Below are positions 51,377-59,374 of a stretch of DNA of 64,000 bases, in pieces. This DNA is from Pseudomonadota bacterium. GTDB taxonomy: Bacteria; Pseudomonadota; Gammaproteobacteria; Pseudomonadales; Pseudomonadaceae. How positions within the stretch are numbered: position 1 is the first letter of the stretch; each line of letters opens with the position of its first letter. The position numbers were made by a program, and so were the translations under genes. The notes under the pieces are model-generated. The model ran no database searches. It saw nothing but the letters and a program-made list of their open reading frames with translations, and was not told the origin of the DNA. The stretch covers positions 1-64,000 of the forward strand of contig JAEWGL010000212.1 in the NCBI GenBank assembly GCA_023388335.1. Reading direction: 5' to 3'.

Positions 51377-53134
51377 ATGCTATTTTCCGTTCGTGCCCTG
51401 CGGCTGGGGCTGATCATCTTGCTGATCGTGGTGGGCAGCGTGCTCAGCGCGACCTGGGCCATGCATCAGGCCAAGCGCCAGTCGATGGTCGCCGACGCTC
51501 AGCGCGCCAGTGTGCAACTGGGCTTGTACGCCAACTCACTGCACACCCTGATCGAACGCTACCGCGCCCTGCCCGCCGTACTGGCGTTGGACCCAGAGCT
51601 GATCAGCGCCCTCAACGGCCCGATCGACGCGCAGGTGCAGGACCATCTGAACCGCAGGCTCGAACGCATCAATGGCGCGGCCAATTCCTCCACTCTGGAG
51701 CTGCTCGACCGCACGGGCCTGGCCGTGGCAGCCAGCAACTGGCGCCTGCCGACCACCTATGTGGGTTCCAACTACGGCTTTCGCCCTTATTTCAAGCAAA
51801 CCCGCAGCCAGGGCAGCGGCCGCTTCTACGCGGTGGGTGTGACCAGCGGCGTGCCGGGCTATTTTCTCTCCAGCGCGGTGAACGACGCGCACGGTCGCTT
51901 CCTCGGTGCCATGGTGGTCAAGCTGGAGTTTCCCGAACTGGAACGCGAGTGGCGCCAGGGTAGCGACGTGCTGTTGGTCAGCGACGCGCGCGGCATTATC
52001 TTCCTCGCCAACCAGGAAGGCTGGCGTTACCGCGAGCTTGCGCCGCTGACCAGCGCCGACCGCGCCGAGCTGGCCGAGACGCGCCAGTACGACAAGCAGC
52101 CACTGGTACCTCTGCAGCACCAAGCGCTGGACCGTTTCGACGACGACAGTCACCTCACCCGCGTCCATGGACCCGATGGGCCTACCGATTACCTCTGGGA
52201 GAGCCTGCCGCTGCAAGGCGAAGGCTGGACCCTGCACCTGCTGCGCAAACCGCAGGTCGGCAAGGACGCGCGCAATGCCGCCCTGACCGCCGCAGCGATC
52301 TGGCTGTGCCTGGTATTCGCCCTGCTCTTCGTCAGCCAGCGCCTGCGTCTGGCCCGCTTGCGCCAGCGCAGCCGCGATGAACTCAAGCGTCAGGTCGAGG
52401 AACGCACCCGCGAGCTGCGCACGGCCCAGGAGGGCCTGGTGCAATCGGCCAAGCTGGCGGCGCTGGGGCAGATGTCGGCGGCCCTCGCCCACGAGATCAA
52501 CCAACCCCTCACCACGCAGCGCATGCAACTGGCGACCTTGCGCCTGCTGCTCGACAGCGGTCGCCTGGACGAGGCGCGCCAGGCGTTGGAGCCGCTGGAG
52601 CAGATGCTCACGCGCATGGCCGGCCTGACCGGGCACCTGAAGACTTTCGCCCGCAACAGTCCCGGCGGCCTGCGCGAGCGCCTGGACCTGGCCACAGTGG
52701 TCGACCAGGCCCTGCACCTGCTCGAGGCGCGCATCCGCGACGAGGGGGTCGACGTGGCGCAGTACCTGGCCCGTCCGGCCTGGGTCCGCGGTGATGCAAT
52801 CCGCCTGGAACAGGTACTGATCAACCTGCTGCACAACGCCCTCGACGCCATGACCGGCAAGCGCTACAAACGTCTGGAAATCCGTATCGAGGCCGACGCC
52901 CAGCATTGGCGCCTGAGCGTGCTGGACAGCGGCGGCGGCATTGCCGAGGCTGACCTGCCCAGGATCTTCGACCCCTTCTTCACCACCAAGCCGGTGGGTG
53001 ACGGGCTGGGGCTGGGCCTAGCGATTTCCTATGGCATCGTCCATGAGGCCGGCGGCCAGTTGCAGGCCGAGAACATGCCCGGCGGCGCGCGCCTGAGCCT
53101 GACCCTACCCCGCGACCTGGAGCCTGTATGTTGA
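51377..53134 (+). CDS. C4/C5-dicarboxylate sensor kinase (DctB/MifS-like)
   Basis: A 585-residue membrane kinase. A membrane helix (about 10-30), a large periplasmic double-Cache sensor (about 35-300), a second helix (about 302-322) and a coiled-coil precede the phospho-acceptor in SAALAHEINQPLTTQRMQLA. The ATP-binding part holds INLLHNALDAMTGKRY and GGGIAEADLPRIFDPFFTTK. It overlaps dctD by 7 bp. The downstream KgtP-like permease suggests it senses a dicarboxylate such as alpha-ketoglutarate, as MifS does in P. aeruginosa. Confidence 0.88.
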   Translation: MLFSVRALRLGLIILLIVVGSVLSATWAMHQAKRQSMVADAQRASVQLGLYANSLHTLIERYRALPAVLALDPELISALNGPIDAQVQDHLNRRLERINGAANSSTLELLDRTGLAVAASNWRLPTTYVGSNYGFRPYFKQTRSQGSGRFYAVGVTSGVPGYFLSSAVNDAHGRFLGAMVVKLEFPELEREWRQGSDVLLVSDARGIIFLANQEGWRYRELAPLTSADRAELAETRQYDKQPLVPLQHQALDRFDDDSHLTRVHGPDGPTDYLWESLPLQGEGWTLHLLRKPQVGKDARNAALTAAAIWLCLVFALLFVSQRLRLARLRQRSRDELKRQVEERTRELRTAQEGLVQSAKLAALGQMSAALAHEINQPLTTQRMQLATLRLLLDSGRLDEARQALEPLEQMLTRMAGLTGHLKTFARNSPGGLRERLDLATVVDQALHLLEARIRDEGVDVAQYLARPAWVRGDAIRLEQVLINLLHNALDAMTGKRYKRLEIRIEADAQHWRLSVLDSGGGIAEADLPRIFDPFFTTKPVGDGLGLGLAISYGIVHEAGGQLQAENMPGGARLSLTLPRDLEPVC

Positions 53135-54462
53135 ATTCAGTGATCGTCGTCGATGATGAAGCCAGCATCCGCACGGCGGTGGAGCAGTGGCTGAGCCTTT
53201 CCGGTTTCAGTGTGCAGCTGTTCAGCCGCGCCGAGCAATGCCTGGCGCAGCTGCCTGGGCATTTTCCGGGGGTGATCATCAGCGACGTGCGCATGCCCGG
53301 CATGGATGGCCTGCAATTGCTCGAGCGGCTGCGCGAGCGCGATCCGGACTTGCCGGTGATCCTGCTGACAGGGCATGGCGATGTGCCGATGGCGGTCGAG
53401 GCCATGCGCAACGGCGCCTACGATTTCCTGGAAAAACCCTTCAGCCCGCAGAGCCTGCTCGGCAGCCTGCGCCGCGCGCTGGAAAAACGCCAGCTGGTGC
53501 TGGAGAACCGCCGCCTGCATGAACAGGCCGACCTCAAGGCGCGGCTGGAAGGTACCCTGCTGGGCATGTCACAGGGTTTGCAGCAGCTACGCCGGCAGGT
53601 CCTGGAACTCGCCGGCCTACCGGTCAACGTGCTGCTGCGGGGCGAGACTGGCAGCGGCAAGGAGCGCGTGGCGCGCTGCCTGCATGACTTCGGCCCGCGC
53701 GCCGCCAAGCCCTTTGTGGCCCTCAACTGCGCGGCGATTCCCGAGGCGCTGTTCGAGGCCGAATTGTTCGGCCACGAAAGCGGCGCGTTCACCGGTGCTC
53801 AGGGCAAACGCATCGGCAAGCTGGAATACGCCAACGGCGGCACGGTGTTCCTCGACGAGATCGAGAGCATGCCCCTGGCCCAGCAGGCCAAGCTTCTGCG
53901 GGTGATCCAGGAACACAAGCTGGAGCGCCTCGGCGCCAACCAGAGCATCGAGGTCGACCTGCGTATCATTGCCGCGACAAAGCCTGATCTGCTCGAAGAG
54001 GCCCGCGCCGGGCGTTTCCGTGAAGACCTCGCCTACCGCCTGAACGTCGCCGAGTTGCGCCTGGCACCGTTGCGCGAGCGGCGTGAAGACATCCCCTTGC
54101 TGTTCGAGCACTTCGTCCGCGCTGCCGCCGAACGCCTGGGTCGCGATGCGCCGCCGCTGGCAGGCGTACAACTGGCGCGGCTGCTCGGCCATGACTGGCC
54201 GGGTAACGTGCGCGAGCTGGCCAACGCTGCCGAACGCCATGCGTTGGGCCTGGATGAGCCCTCGATGGAAGACGGCCCTGGCGGCCAATCCCTGGCCGAG
54301 CAGATGGAGAGGTTCGAAGCCCAGTGTCTGCGCGCGGCGTTGCGCCAACACAAGGGCGAAATCAAGGCGGTGATGGAAGCCTTGCAGCTGCCGCGGCGAA
54401 CGCTCAATGAAAAGATGCAGCGCCATGGCTTGCAGCGCGAGGCATTTCTGGACCGCGAATAA
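53128..54462 (+). CDS. Sigma-54-dependent response regulator (DctD/MifR-like)
   Basis: A 444-residue NtrC-family activator. Receiver with phospho-acceptor Asp53 (VIISDVRMPGMDGL), AAA+ domain with Walker A GETGSGKERVAR and the sigma-54 contact loop ESGAFTGAQGKR, and a C-terminal Fis-type helix-turn-helix (HKGEIKAVMEALQLPRRTLN). It overlaps the sensor gene by 7 bp. Its likely target is the permease downstream, which has a near-consensus -24/-12 promoter. Confidence 0.92.
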   Translation: MLNSVIVVDDEASIRTAVEQWLSLSGFSVQLFSRAEQCLAQLPGHFPGVIISDVRMPGMDGLQLLERLRERDPDLPVILLTGHGDVPMAVEAMRNGAYDFLEKPFSPQSLLGSLRRALEKRQLVLENRRLHEQADLKARLEGTLLGMSQGLQQLRRQVLELAGLPVNVLLRGETGSGKERVARCLHDFGPRAAKPFVALNCAAIPEALFEAELFGHESGAFTGAQGKRIGKLEYANGGTVFLDEIESMPLAQQAKLLRVIQEHKLERLGANQSIEVDLRIIAATKPDLLEEARAGRFREDLAYRLNVAELRLAPLRERREDIPLLFEHFVRAAAERLGRDAPPLAGVQLARLLGHDWPGNVRELANAAERHALGLDEPSMEDGPGGQSLAEQMERFEAQCLRAALRQHKGEIKAVMEALQLPRRTLNEKMQRHGLQREAFLDRE

Positions 54463-54540
54463 GCGGATTTTTGCCTATTACGAGAGGCAGTTCAGCGGAA
54501 AACCGCTCATGCGCCCCATTGTCATGGGCTCGACCAGGGG

Positions 54541-54579
54541 CCGCTTTGCGGCCATCGCGGCGCGAGGCCGCTCCTACAG
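54541..54579 (+). repeat. P. putida-type REP sequence
   Basis: CCGCTTTGCGGCCATCGCGG and the tail GAGGCCGCTCCTACAG fit the common 35-39 bp REP of the P. putida group. It lies in the dctD-permease gap, upstream of the sigma-54 promoter. Confidence 0.6.
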
Positions 54580-54685
54580 TCAGGCGCGCCTAACCAATAG
54601 ACACGCGGCCTGCGGCTAGAAATTCGTCGCAGCGGCTTGCGCGGCGATGGGCCACGAGCGGGCTCAAGACTTCAACCCCTCTTCC

Positions 54686-54701
54686 TGGCACACCTTCTGC
54701 A
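54686..54701 (+). promoter_or_regulatory. Sigma-54 promoter for the KgtP-like permease
   Basis: TGGCACACCTTCTGCA agrees with TGGCACG-N4-TTGCW at all but two positions, with GG and GC at exact -24/-12 spacing. The predicted start at about 54713 is 27 bases before the permease ATG. A 5-bp inverted repeat AGCGG-aaaa-CCGCT at 54494-54507 could be an upstream activator site. Confidence 0.78.
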
Positions 54702-54739
54702 ATACCCCCAGCAAGCTGCGCCTCGGCGCGTTACCTCTG

Positions 54740-56059
54740 ATGGATAACGCTACCTCCCTGCCAATCGGGGCGGCCCATGCGCCTGCCGCCGAAAAGACCA
54801 CCTCGAGCCGCCTCAAGTCAATCTTCAGTGGTTCCATCGGCAACATGGTCGAGTGGTACGACTGGTACGTCTACGCCGCGTTTTCGCTGTACTTCGCCAA
54901 GGCCTTCTTCCCAGCCGGCGACACCACCGCCCAACTGCTCAACACCGCCGCGATCTTCGCCGTGGGCTTCCTCATGCGCCCGATCGGCGGGTGGCTGATG
55001 GGCCTGTACGCCGACCGCAAGGGCCGCAAGGCCGCGCTGATGGCCTCGGTGCTGCTGATGTGCGCCGGTTCTCTGGTAATCGCCTTGACCCCCGGCTATG
55101 AAACCATCGGCGTCGCCGCGCCGGTCCTTCTGGTGCTGGCCCGCCTGCTGCAGGGCCTGTCGGTCGGCGGTGAATATGGCACTTCGGCCACGTACCTGAG
55201 CGAGATGGCCAGCAAGGAACGCCGCGGGTTCTTCTCCAGCTTCCAGTACGTGACGCTGATCTCTGGCCAGCTCATTGCCCTGGCGGTGCTGATTGTCCTG
55301 CAGCAGACCCTGACCACCGAGCAACTGTACGCCTGGGGCTGGCGCGTGCCCTTCGTGATCGGCGCACTGTGCGCCGTGGTCGCGCTGTACCTGCGTCGTG
55401 GCATGGAAGAGACCAGCTCCTTCACCAAGAAGGAGAAATCCAAGGAAAGCCTGATGCGCACTCTGATGCGCCACCCCAAGGAACTGGCGACCGTGGTCGG
55501 CCTGACCATGGGCGGCACCCTGGCCTTCTATACCTACACCACCTACATGCAGAAGTACCTGGTCAACACCGTGGGCATGAGCATCACCGACTCGACCACC
55601 ATCTCGGCGGCCACGCTGTTCCTGTTCATGTGCCTGCAGCCAGTGATCGGCGGCCTCTCCGACAAGATCGGCCGACGTCCGATCCTGATCGCCTTCGGCG
55701 TGCTCGGTACCCTCTTTACCGTACCGATCCTCACCACCCTGCACACCATCCAGAGCTGGTGGGGCGCGTTCTTCCTGATCATGGCGGCGCTGATCATCGT
55801 CAGCGGCTATACCTCGATCAACGCAGTGGTCAAGGCCGAGCTGTTCCCGACCGAGATCCGCGCCCTGGGCGTCGGCCTGCCTTACGCCCTGACGGTGTCG
55901 ATCTTCGGCGGCACCGCCGAGTACGTGGCCCTGTGGTTCAAGAGCGTCGGTATGGAGACCGGTTTCTACTGGTACGTCACCGCCTGCATCGCCTGCTCGC
56001 TGCTGGTGTATGTGACCATGAAAGACACCCGTACCCACTCGCGGATCACCACTGACTGA
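54740..56059 (+). CDS. MFS alpha-ketoglutarate/dicarboxylate permease (KgtP-like)
   Basis: A 439-residue proton symporter of the metabolite-proton MFS branch. The segment IGNMVEWYDWYVYAAFSLYF and YADRKGRKAALMASVLLMCA (loop 2-3 motif) are diagnostic; 12 helices follow. ATG at 54740 lies after the sigma-54 promoter; the frame from 54647 would include it and is rejected. Control by the adjacent two-component pair is the natural reading. Substrate is inferred. Confidence 0.88.
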   Translation: MDNATSLPIGAAHAPAAEKTTSSRLKSIFSGSIGNMVEWYDWYVYAAFSLYFAKAFFPAGDTTAQLLNTAAIFAVGFLMRPIGGWLMGLYADRKGRKAALMASVLLMCAGSLVIALTPGYETIGVAAPVLLVLARLLQGLSVGGEYGTSATYLSEMASKERRGFFSSFQYVTLISGQLIALAVLIVLQQTLTTEQLYAWGWRVPFVIGALCAVVALYLRRGMEETSSFTKKEKSKESLMRTLMRHPKELATVVGLTMGGTLAFYTYTTYMQKYLVNTVGMSITDSTTISAATLFLFMCLQPVIGGLSDKIGRRPILIAFGVLGTLFTVPILTTLHTIQSWWGAFFLIMAALIIVSGYTSINAVVKAELFPTEIRALGVGLPYALTVSIFGGTAEYVALWFKSVGMETGFYWYVTACIACSLLVYVTMKDTRTHSRITTD

Positions 56060-56100
56060 TTGACTGACTGCCTGGTCATGAGAAACGCATGAACTGGACG

Positions 56101-56164
56101 GTGAGCCAAATAGCCCGCACAATCGGCTCACTCCATGAGCCGAATAAGGCGTTTATTCGGCTCA
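56101..56164. promoter_or_regulatory. Fic operator array (TGAGCCGAATAA palindromes)
   Basis: A perfect 12-bp inverted repeat TGAGCCGAATAA / TTATTCGGCTCA (56136-56147 and 56153-56164, loop GGCGT) ends 19 bases before the fic ATG. Partial copies GTGAGCC (56101-56107) and GGCTCAC (56125-56131) form a second looser pair upstream. Position and symmetry fit autoregulation by the winged-helix domain of the Fic protein. Confidence 0.6.
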
Positions 56165-56183
56165 CTGATCGGAAAGACCGTTC

Positions 56184-57332
56184 ATGCATGACCTTCATTG
56201 GATATGGCAACACGCTGACTGGCCTAATTTCGAATGGCAGAGCGCCGCACTGTCCCAATTGCTCCGAGACTGCGTGCAGTCCCAGGGCCGTCTACTGGGC
56301 ATGATGGGCGCGATGGACGACGACAGTGAATGCTGTGATGTGCTCGACACCTTGCTGCAGAACATCGTCACCTCATCGGCCATCGAAGGCGAACAGCTCA
56401 ATGTCGGCTCGGTGCGCTCATCTCTAGCCCGCCGCCTGGGGATAGTAGAGGACGGGCGCATCACTGCCCGTAGCGAGGGTCTGGCAGAGCTGTCGCTCGA
56501 TGCCACTCTGGCATTCGACCAGCCGCTAACGCTGCAGCGCTTGTTTACCTGGCACCGCTGGCTCTTCCCCACAGAGGACACGCTGGTTGCCGTGCCCATC
56601 CGTATTGGCCAGCTGCGCAGTGAAGCCCCGATGCAGGTGATCTCCGGACGCCTCGACCGGCCCACGGTGCACTTCCAGGCCCCTGCGCGCAAGGGCTTGG
56701 AGGTTCAGGTCCAGGATTTTCTGGACTGGTTTGCCGACAGTCGGGACGACAAGCGCCTGGATCCTTTGCTACGCGCTGGCATCGCGCATTTCTGGTTCGT
56801 CACCCTGCACCCCTTCGATGATGGCAACGGCCGCCTCACCCGCGCACTGACCGACCTTGCCTTGGCACAAGGGGATCAGCACGCCATCCGCTTCTATGCC
56901 CTGTCGGCAAGCATCCTGGAGGATCGTGCGGGCTATTACCGCATTCTGGAAGCCAGCCAGAAAGGCAGCCTCGACATCACTCCCTGGCTGAGCTGGTTCC
57001 TCGGCACTTTGCTGCGCAGTTTGGAACAGGCCTTGGCACGGGTCGATCGGGTGTTGACCAAGACGCGCTTCTGGCAGGCCCATCGCGCCGACGGCTTGCT
57101 GGCCGAGCAGGTCAAGGTGCTCAATCGCCTGCTCGATGGCGGGACCCGCGGTTTTGAGGAGGGCATCAGCGCGGCCCAGTACCAGGCTGTTGCCAAAGTA
57201 TCCAAGGCGACCGCCACACGACACCTGGCTGATCTCCTGAACAAGGGCTGCCTGGTCAAGCTGCCGGGTGGGGGGCGCAGCACTCGTTATCAGGTGAGCA
57301 TTTGCGCAGAAGCAAAACTGTTGCAGCATTGA
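56184..57332 (+). CDS. Class II Fic-domain protein with winged-helix C-terminus
   Basis: A 382-residue Fic protein, expected to AMP-modify target proteins. N-terminal DUF4172-type region (WIWQHADWPNFEWQ), inhibitory helix motif SSAIEGE (64-70, class II S-x-x-x-E-G), complete active-site loop HPFDDGNGRLTR with His209, and a C-terminal winged helix (ISAAQYQAVAKVSKATATRH, then GRSTRYQV). All catalytic residues are present. The target is unknown. Operator-like palindromes stand just before the ATG, and a terminator follows. Confidence 0.92.
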   Translation: MHDLHWIWQHADWPNFEWQSAALSQLLRDCVQSQGRLLGMMGAMDDDSECCDVLDTLLQNIVTSSAIEGEQLNVGSVRSSLARRLGIVEDGRITARSEGLAELSLDATLAFDQPLTLQRLFTWHRWLFPTEDTLVAVPIRIGQLRSEAPMQVISGRLDRPTVHFQAPARKGLEVQVQDFLDWFADSRDDKRLDPLLRAGIAHFWFVTLHPFDDGNGRLTRALTDLALAQGDQHAIRFYALSASILEDRAGYYRILEASQKGSLDITPWLSWFLGTLLRSLEQALARVDRVLTKTRFWQAHRADGLLAEQVKVLNRLLDGGTRGFEEGISAAQYQAVAKVSKATATRHLADLLNKGCLVKLPGGGRSTRYQVSICAEAKLLQH

Positions 57333-57353
57333 CTGGATACAGGCTTGGAAAAG

Positions 57354-57377
57354 ACCGTGCTAAGGCGCGGTTTTTTT
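57354..57377 (+). terminator. Rho-independent terminator after fic
   Basis: A 7-bp stem (57354-57360 and 57365-57371, one G-T pair) runs into seven Ts at 57371-57377, about 22 bases past the fic stop. The following 57378-57594 stretch is AT-rich (TAATCTATTTAATAGG) and probably holds the repeat-protein promoter. Confidence 0.75.
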
Positions 57378-57594
57378 ATGCGTCTCAACTTAACCCTCCA
57401 TTAACGTTTGCGTCGCATTCTTGCATGGCTAAGAGATAGCGGATCGCTTGCCGCTCCCTGACCCCTTTCGCCCCTATATTAATCGATAAATACGATTGTT
57501 AATCGCAGATATTTGCGCTTTTTAATCTATTTAATAGGCGTAATCTTGAACCCATAGAAACAAGCAAACCTCTCAACCCACCGGAGCACCGACC

Positions 57595-57882
57595 ATGAAA
57601 AACAAACTGATCCTGACCCTGGCCCTTTCCGTAATCGCCACTGGCGCTTTCGCCGAAGATGGCTTCGACCGTACCCGCGCCCACGCCTTCGCTGCGGCCC
57701 AGAGCCAATCGGCCGGCTACGCTGAAGATGGTTTTGACCGCACGGGCGCCGCACGTTTCGCTGAAGACGGCTTCGACCGCACGGGCGCCGCACGCTTCGC
57801 TGAAGATGGCTTCGACCGCACAGGCGGCCATCGCGTCGCCGAAGATGGCTTCGACCGCACCAATGCCCACCGCATCAGCTAA
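57595..57882 (+). CDS. Exported small protein of five EDGFDRT repeats
   Basis: A 95-residue secreted or periplasmic protein, function not recognised. Signal peptide residues 1-20 (MKNKLILTLALSVIATGAFA) would be cut exactly before the first EDGFDRT. After a 16-residue spacer (RAHAFAAAQSQSAGYA), four perfect 13-residue units follow at 44-56, 57-69, 70-82 and 83-95, each EDGFDRT plus GAARFA, GAARFA, GGHRVA or NAHRIS. The DNA units are 39 bp and nearly identical, suggesting recent duplication. A strong GGAG is 8 bases before the ATG and a UUCG-loop terminator follows. I see no processing enzyme beside it. A small acidic-basic repeat that binds a ligand, or a peptide precursor, are both only possibilities. 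Confidence 0.82.
   Translation: MKNKLILTLALSVIATGAFAEDGFDRTRAHAFAAAQSQSAGYAEDGFDRTGAARFAEDGFDRTGAARFAEDGFDRTGGHRVAEDGFDRTNAHRIS
57724..57879 (+). repeat. Four tandem 39-bp coding repeats
   Basis: Units at 57724-57762, 57763-57801, 57802-57840 and 57841-57879 each encode EDGFDRT plus six residues. The first two differ at only a few synonymous positions. A truncated unit (7 codons) lies at 57655-57675. Confidence 0.85.
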
Positions 57883-57900
57883 TCGCTGCTGCGAGCGCTT

Positions 57901-57920
57901 AGCCCGGCTTCGGCCGGGCT
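57901..57920 (+). terminator. UUCG-loop terminator after the repeat protein
   Basis: Perfect 8-bp stem AGCCCGGC / GCCGGGCT with a TTCG loop, 18 bases after the stop, followed by TTGACCATTT. A stable hairpin; the T-tail is weak. Confidence 0.65.
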
Positions 57921-57999
57921 TGACCATTTCCAGCCGGGCAAAGCCTTGGCACACTAGGTGCCTTGTCCATTCAGAGGAAGGGCTTTGCGGCCCGCACAG

Positions 58000-58611
58000 A
58001 TGTACTACTACGAACCCGCAAAAGGCCACGGCCTGCCCCATGACCCCTTCAATGCCATCGTCGGCCCTCGCCCCATCGGCTGGATCTCCTCGCAGGACCG
58101 CCAAGGCCGATTGAATCTCGCGCCCTACAGCTTCTTCAATGCCTTCAACTACATCCCGCCGATCATCGGTTTCTGCAGCGTCGGGCGCAAAGACAGCCTG
58201 AACAACATCGAGCAGACCGGCGAATTCGTCTGGAACCTGGCCACGCGCCCCTTGGCCGAGGCGATGAACCAGAGCTGCGCGGCCGTGGCGGCAGAAGTCG
58301 ATGAATTCGTTCTGAGCGGACTGACGCCGACGCCCTCGAAGGTGATCAGCGTGCCGCGCGTGGGCCAAAGCCCGGTGTCGTTCGAATGCAAGGTGAGCCA
58401 GATCGTGCAACTGCAGCGCGCCGACCAGGCGCTGGTGCCCAGCTGGCTGATCCTGGGTGAGGTGGTGGCGGTGCATATCGCCGAGCACCTGCTCAAGGAC
58501 GGGGTCTACGATACCGCCGCCGCCGAGCCGATCCTGCGCGGTGGCGGCCCGGCCGACTATTTCGAGCTGGGCAACCTGTTCAAGATGGCCCGGCCCCAGG
58601 TTAACGACTGA
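58000..58611 (+). CDS. Flavin reductase-family protein
   Basis: A 203-residue FMN-binding split-barrel protein. Hallmarks: HDPFNAIVGPRPIGWISSQD and NLAPYSFFNAFNYIPPIIGF for flavin binding; ECKVSQIVQL and the ILGEVVAVHIAEHLL strand later. The ATG at 58000 starts the domain; the longer frame from 57958 adds no homology. Such proteins reduce FMN/FAD or act as oxygenase partners, but the partner here is not known. It converges with the 79-residue hypothetical gene. Confidence 0.88.
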   Translation: MYYYEPAKGHGLPHDPFNAIVGPRPIGWISSQDRQGRLNLAPYSFFNAFNYIPPIIGFCSVGRKDSLNNIEQTGEFVWNLATRPLAEAMNQSCAAVAAEVDEFVLSGLTPTPSKVISVPRVGQSPVSFECKVSQIVQLQRADQALVPSWLILGEVVAVHIAEHLLKDGVYDTAAAEPILRGGGPADYFELGNLFKMARPQVND

Positions 58612-58851
58612 TTACCAGATCAGCTCGCCCTCATCGTCGACGCCTTGCAGGCGGGCCAACTCGGCAACGGCGGCCTCGTCGGCCGCCGTTGCGGTCTTGA
58701 ACACCTGGCCCTCGAGGACCTTGTGGAAACGCGGTGCACCGCCCATACCCAAGCCTTTGACAGCGATGGCGGCGCTGTAGCCGCCTTCACCTGGGACCAT
58801 CGCCGAAACCGCCTTGAAGCGGGAAAATTCTTTACGCGCCATGCCTGACAT
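58612..58851 (-). CDS. Hypothetical small protein
   Basis: A 79-residue protein (70 plus nine if ATG 58842 is used) with no recognised domain: MARKEFSRFKAVSAMVPGEG, then GGAPRFHKVLEGQVFKTATA. It is soluble and alpha/beta in character. Starts at 58851 and 58842 are equally possible. The stop abuts the convergent flavin reductase gene. Confidence 0.65.
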   Translation of the reverse strand: MSGMARKEFSRFKAVSAMVPGEGGYSAAIAVKGLGMGGAPRFHKVLEGQVFKTATAADEAAVAELARLQGVDDEGELIW

Positions 58852-58878
58852 TCCAAAGCGTTGAACAAGACCGGCATT

Positions 58879-59178
58879 CTAACCCGAGCCGAAGGTATGC
58901 AGGTCGAGGCTGGCGAGCACCTGGGCTTGCACCAGCTCGCCTAAGAGCTCCAGGTTTGGCGAGGCGAAGTAACCGCTCATCGCCTGCTGGTCGCACCAGC
59001 TGCCGCTGAGCAGCCACAGGTCGGCATCGGCCTGGGATCGCTGAATGCTGAAGCTTAGGCAGCCAGGGGTCTGACGCGAAGGTTCAAGCAGGTCGCGCAG
59101 GCGCGCGCCCAGTTCTGCCGAACGACCGCTGCTGGCACGAATAAAAGCAAGGTGGGTGACCGGTTGCGGCTGGGTCAT
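58879..59178 (-). CDS. Putative quinol/antibiotic-biosynthesis monooxygenase (ABM)
   Basis: A 99-residue ABM-domain protein of the YgiN type, a cofactor-free dimeric ferredoxin-like fold. HLAFIRASSGRSAELGARLR and QTPGCLSFSIQRSQADADLW are typical. The start at 59178 follows AAGGAG; upstream frame to 59220 is rejected. It diverges from the AraC-family gene with a 24-bp inverted repeat between. Substrate is unknown. Confidence 0.85.
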   Translation of the reverse strand: MTQPQPVTHLAFIRASSGRSAELGARLRDLLEPSRQTPGCLSFSIQRSQADADLWLLSGSWCDQQAMSGYFASPNLELLGELVQAQVLASLDLHTFGSG

Positions 59179-59256
59179 GAGGTTCTCCTTGAGCAGGCGG
59201 ACGCAAAGCCAGATTGCCAAGATAAGTGCTCACCCAGGCCCGCCGTTAGGCCATTA

Positions 59257-59312
59257 CTGCAGGTCGATTGCCTGATCCTGTCGCGCGGCAGGATCAGGCA
59301 ATCGACCTGCAG
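59257..59312. repeat. Perfect 24-bp inverted repeat between ABM and AraC genes
   Basis: Arms 59257-59280 and 59289-59312 are perfect reverse complements around an 8-base loop TCGCGCGG. The arms begin CTGCAGGTCGATTGCC. Located in a divergent promoter gap, so a terminator is unexpected; it may be an operator or a hairpin-type mobile repeat. Confidence 0.75.
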
Positions 59313-59374
59313 CATTAGACTAGCGCCTGCCCTTGCACAAACCTATGCTTCAGCGGTCAGCAAAGGAAACCACC

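Noticed and set aside
54633..54660. Second REP copy after 54579
   Set aside because: GCGGCTTGCGCGGCGATGGG is only partly like the REP at 54541 and lacks the CTCCTACAG tail.
57595..57882. EDGFDRT repeats as a RiPP precursor
   Set aside because: No maturation enzyme, peptidase-transporter or leader of RiPP type is adjacent; it has an ordinary Sec signal instead.
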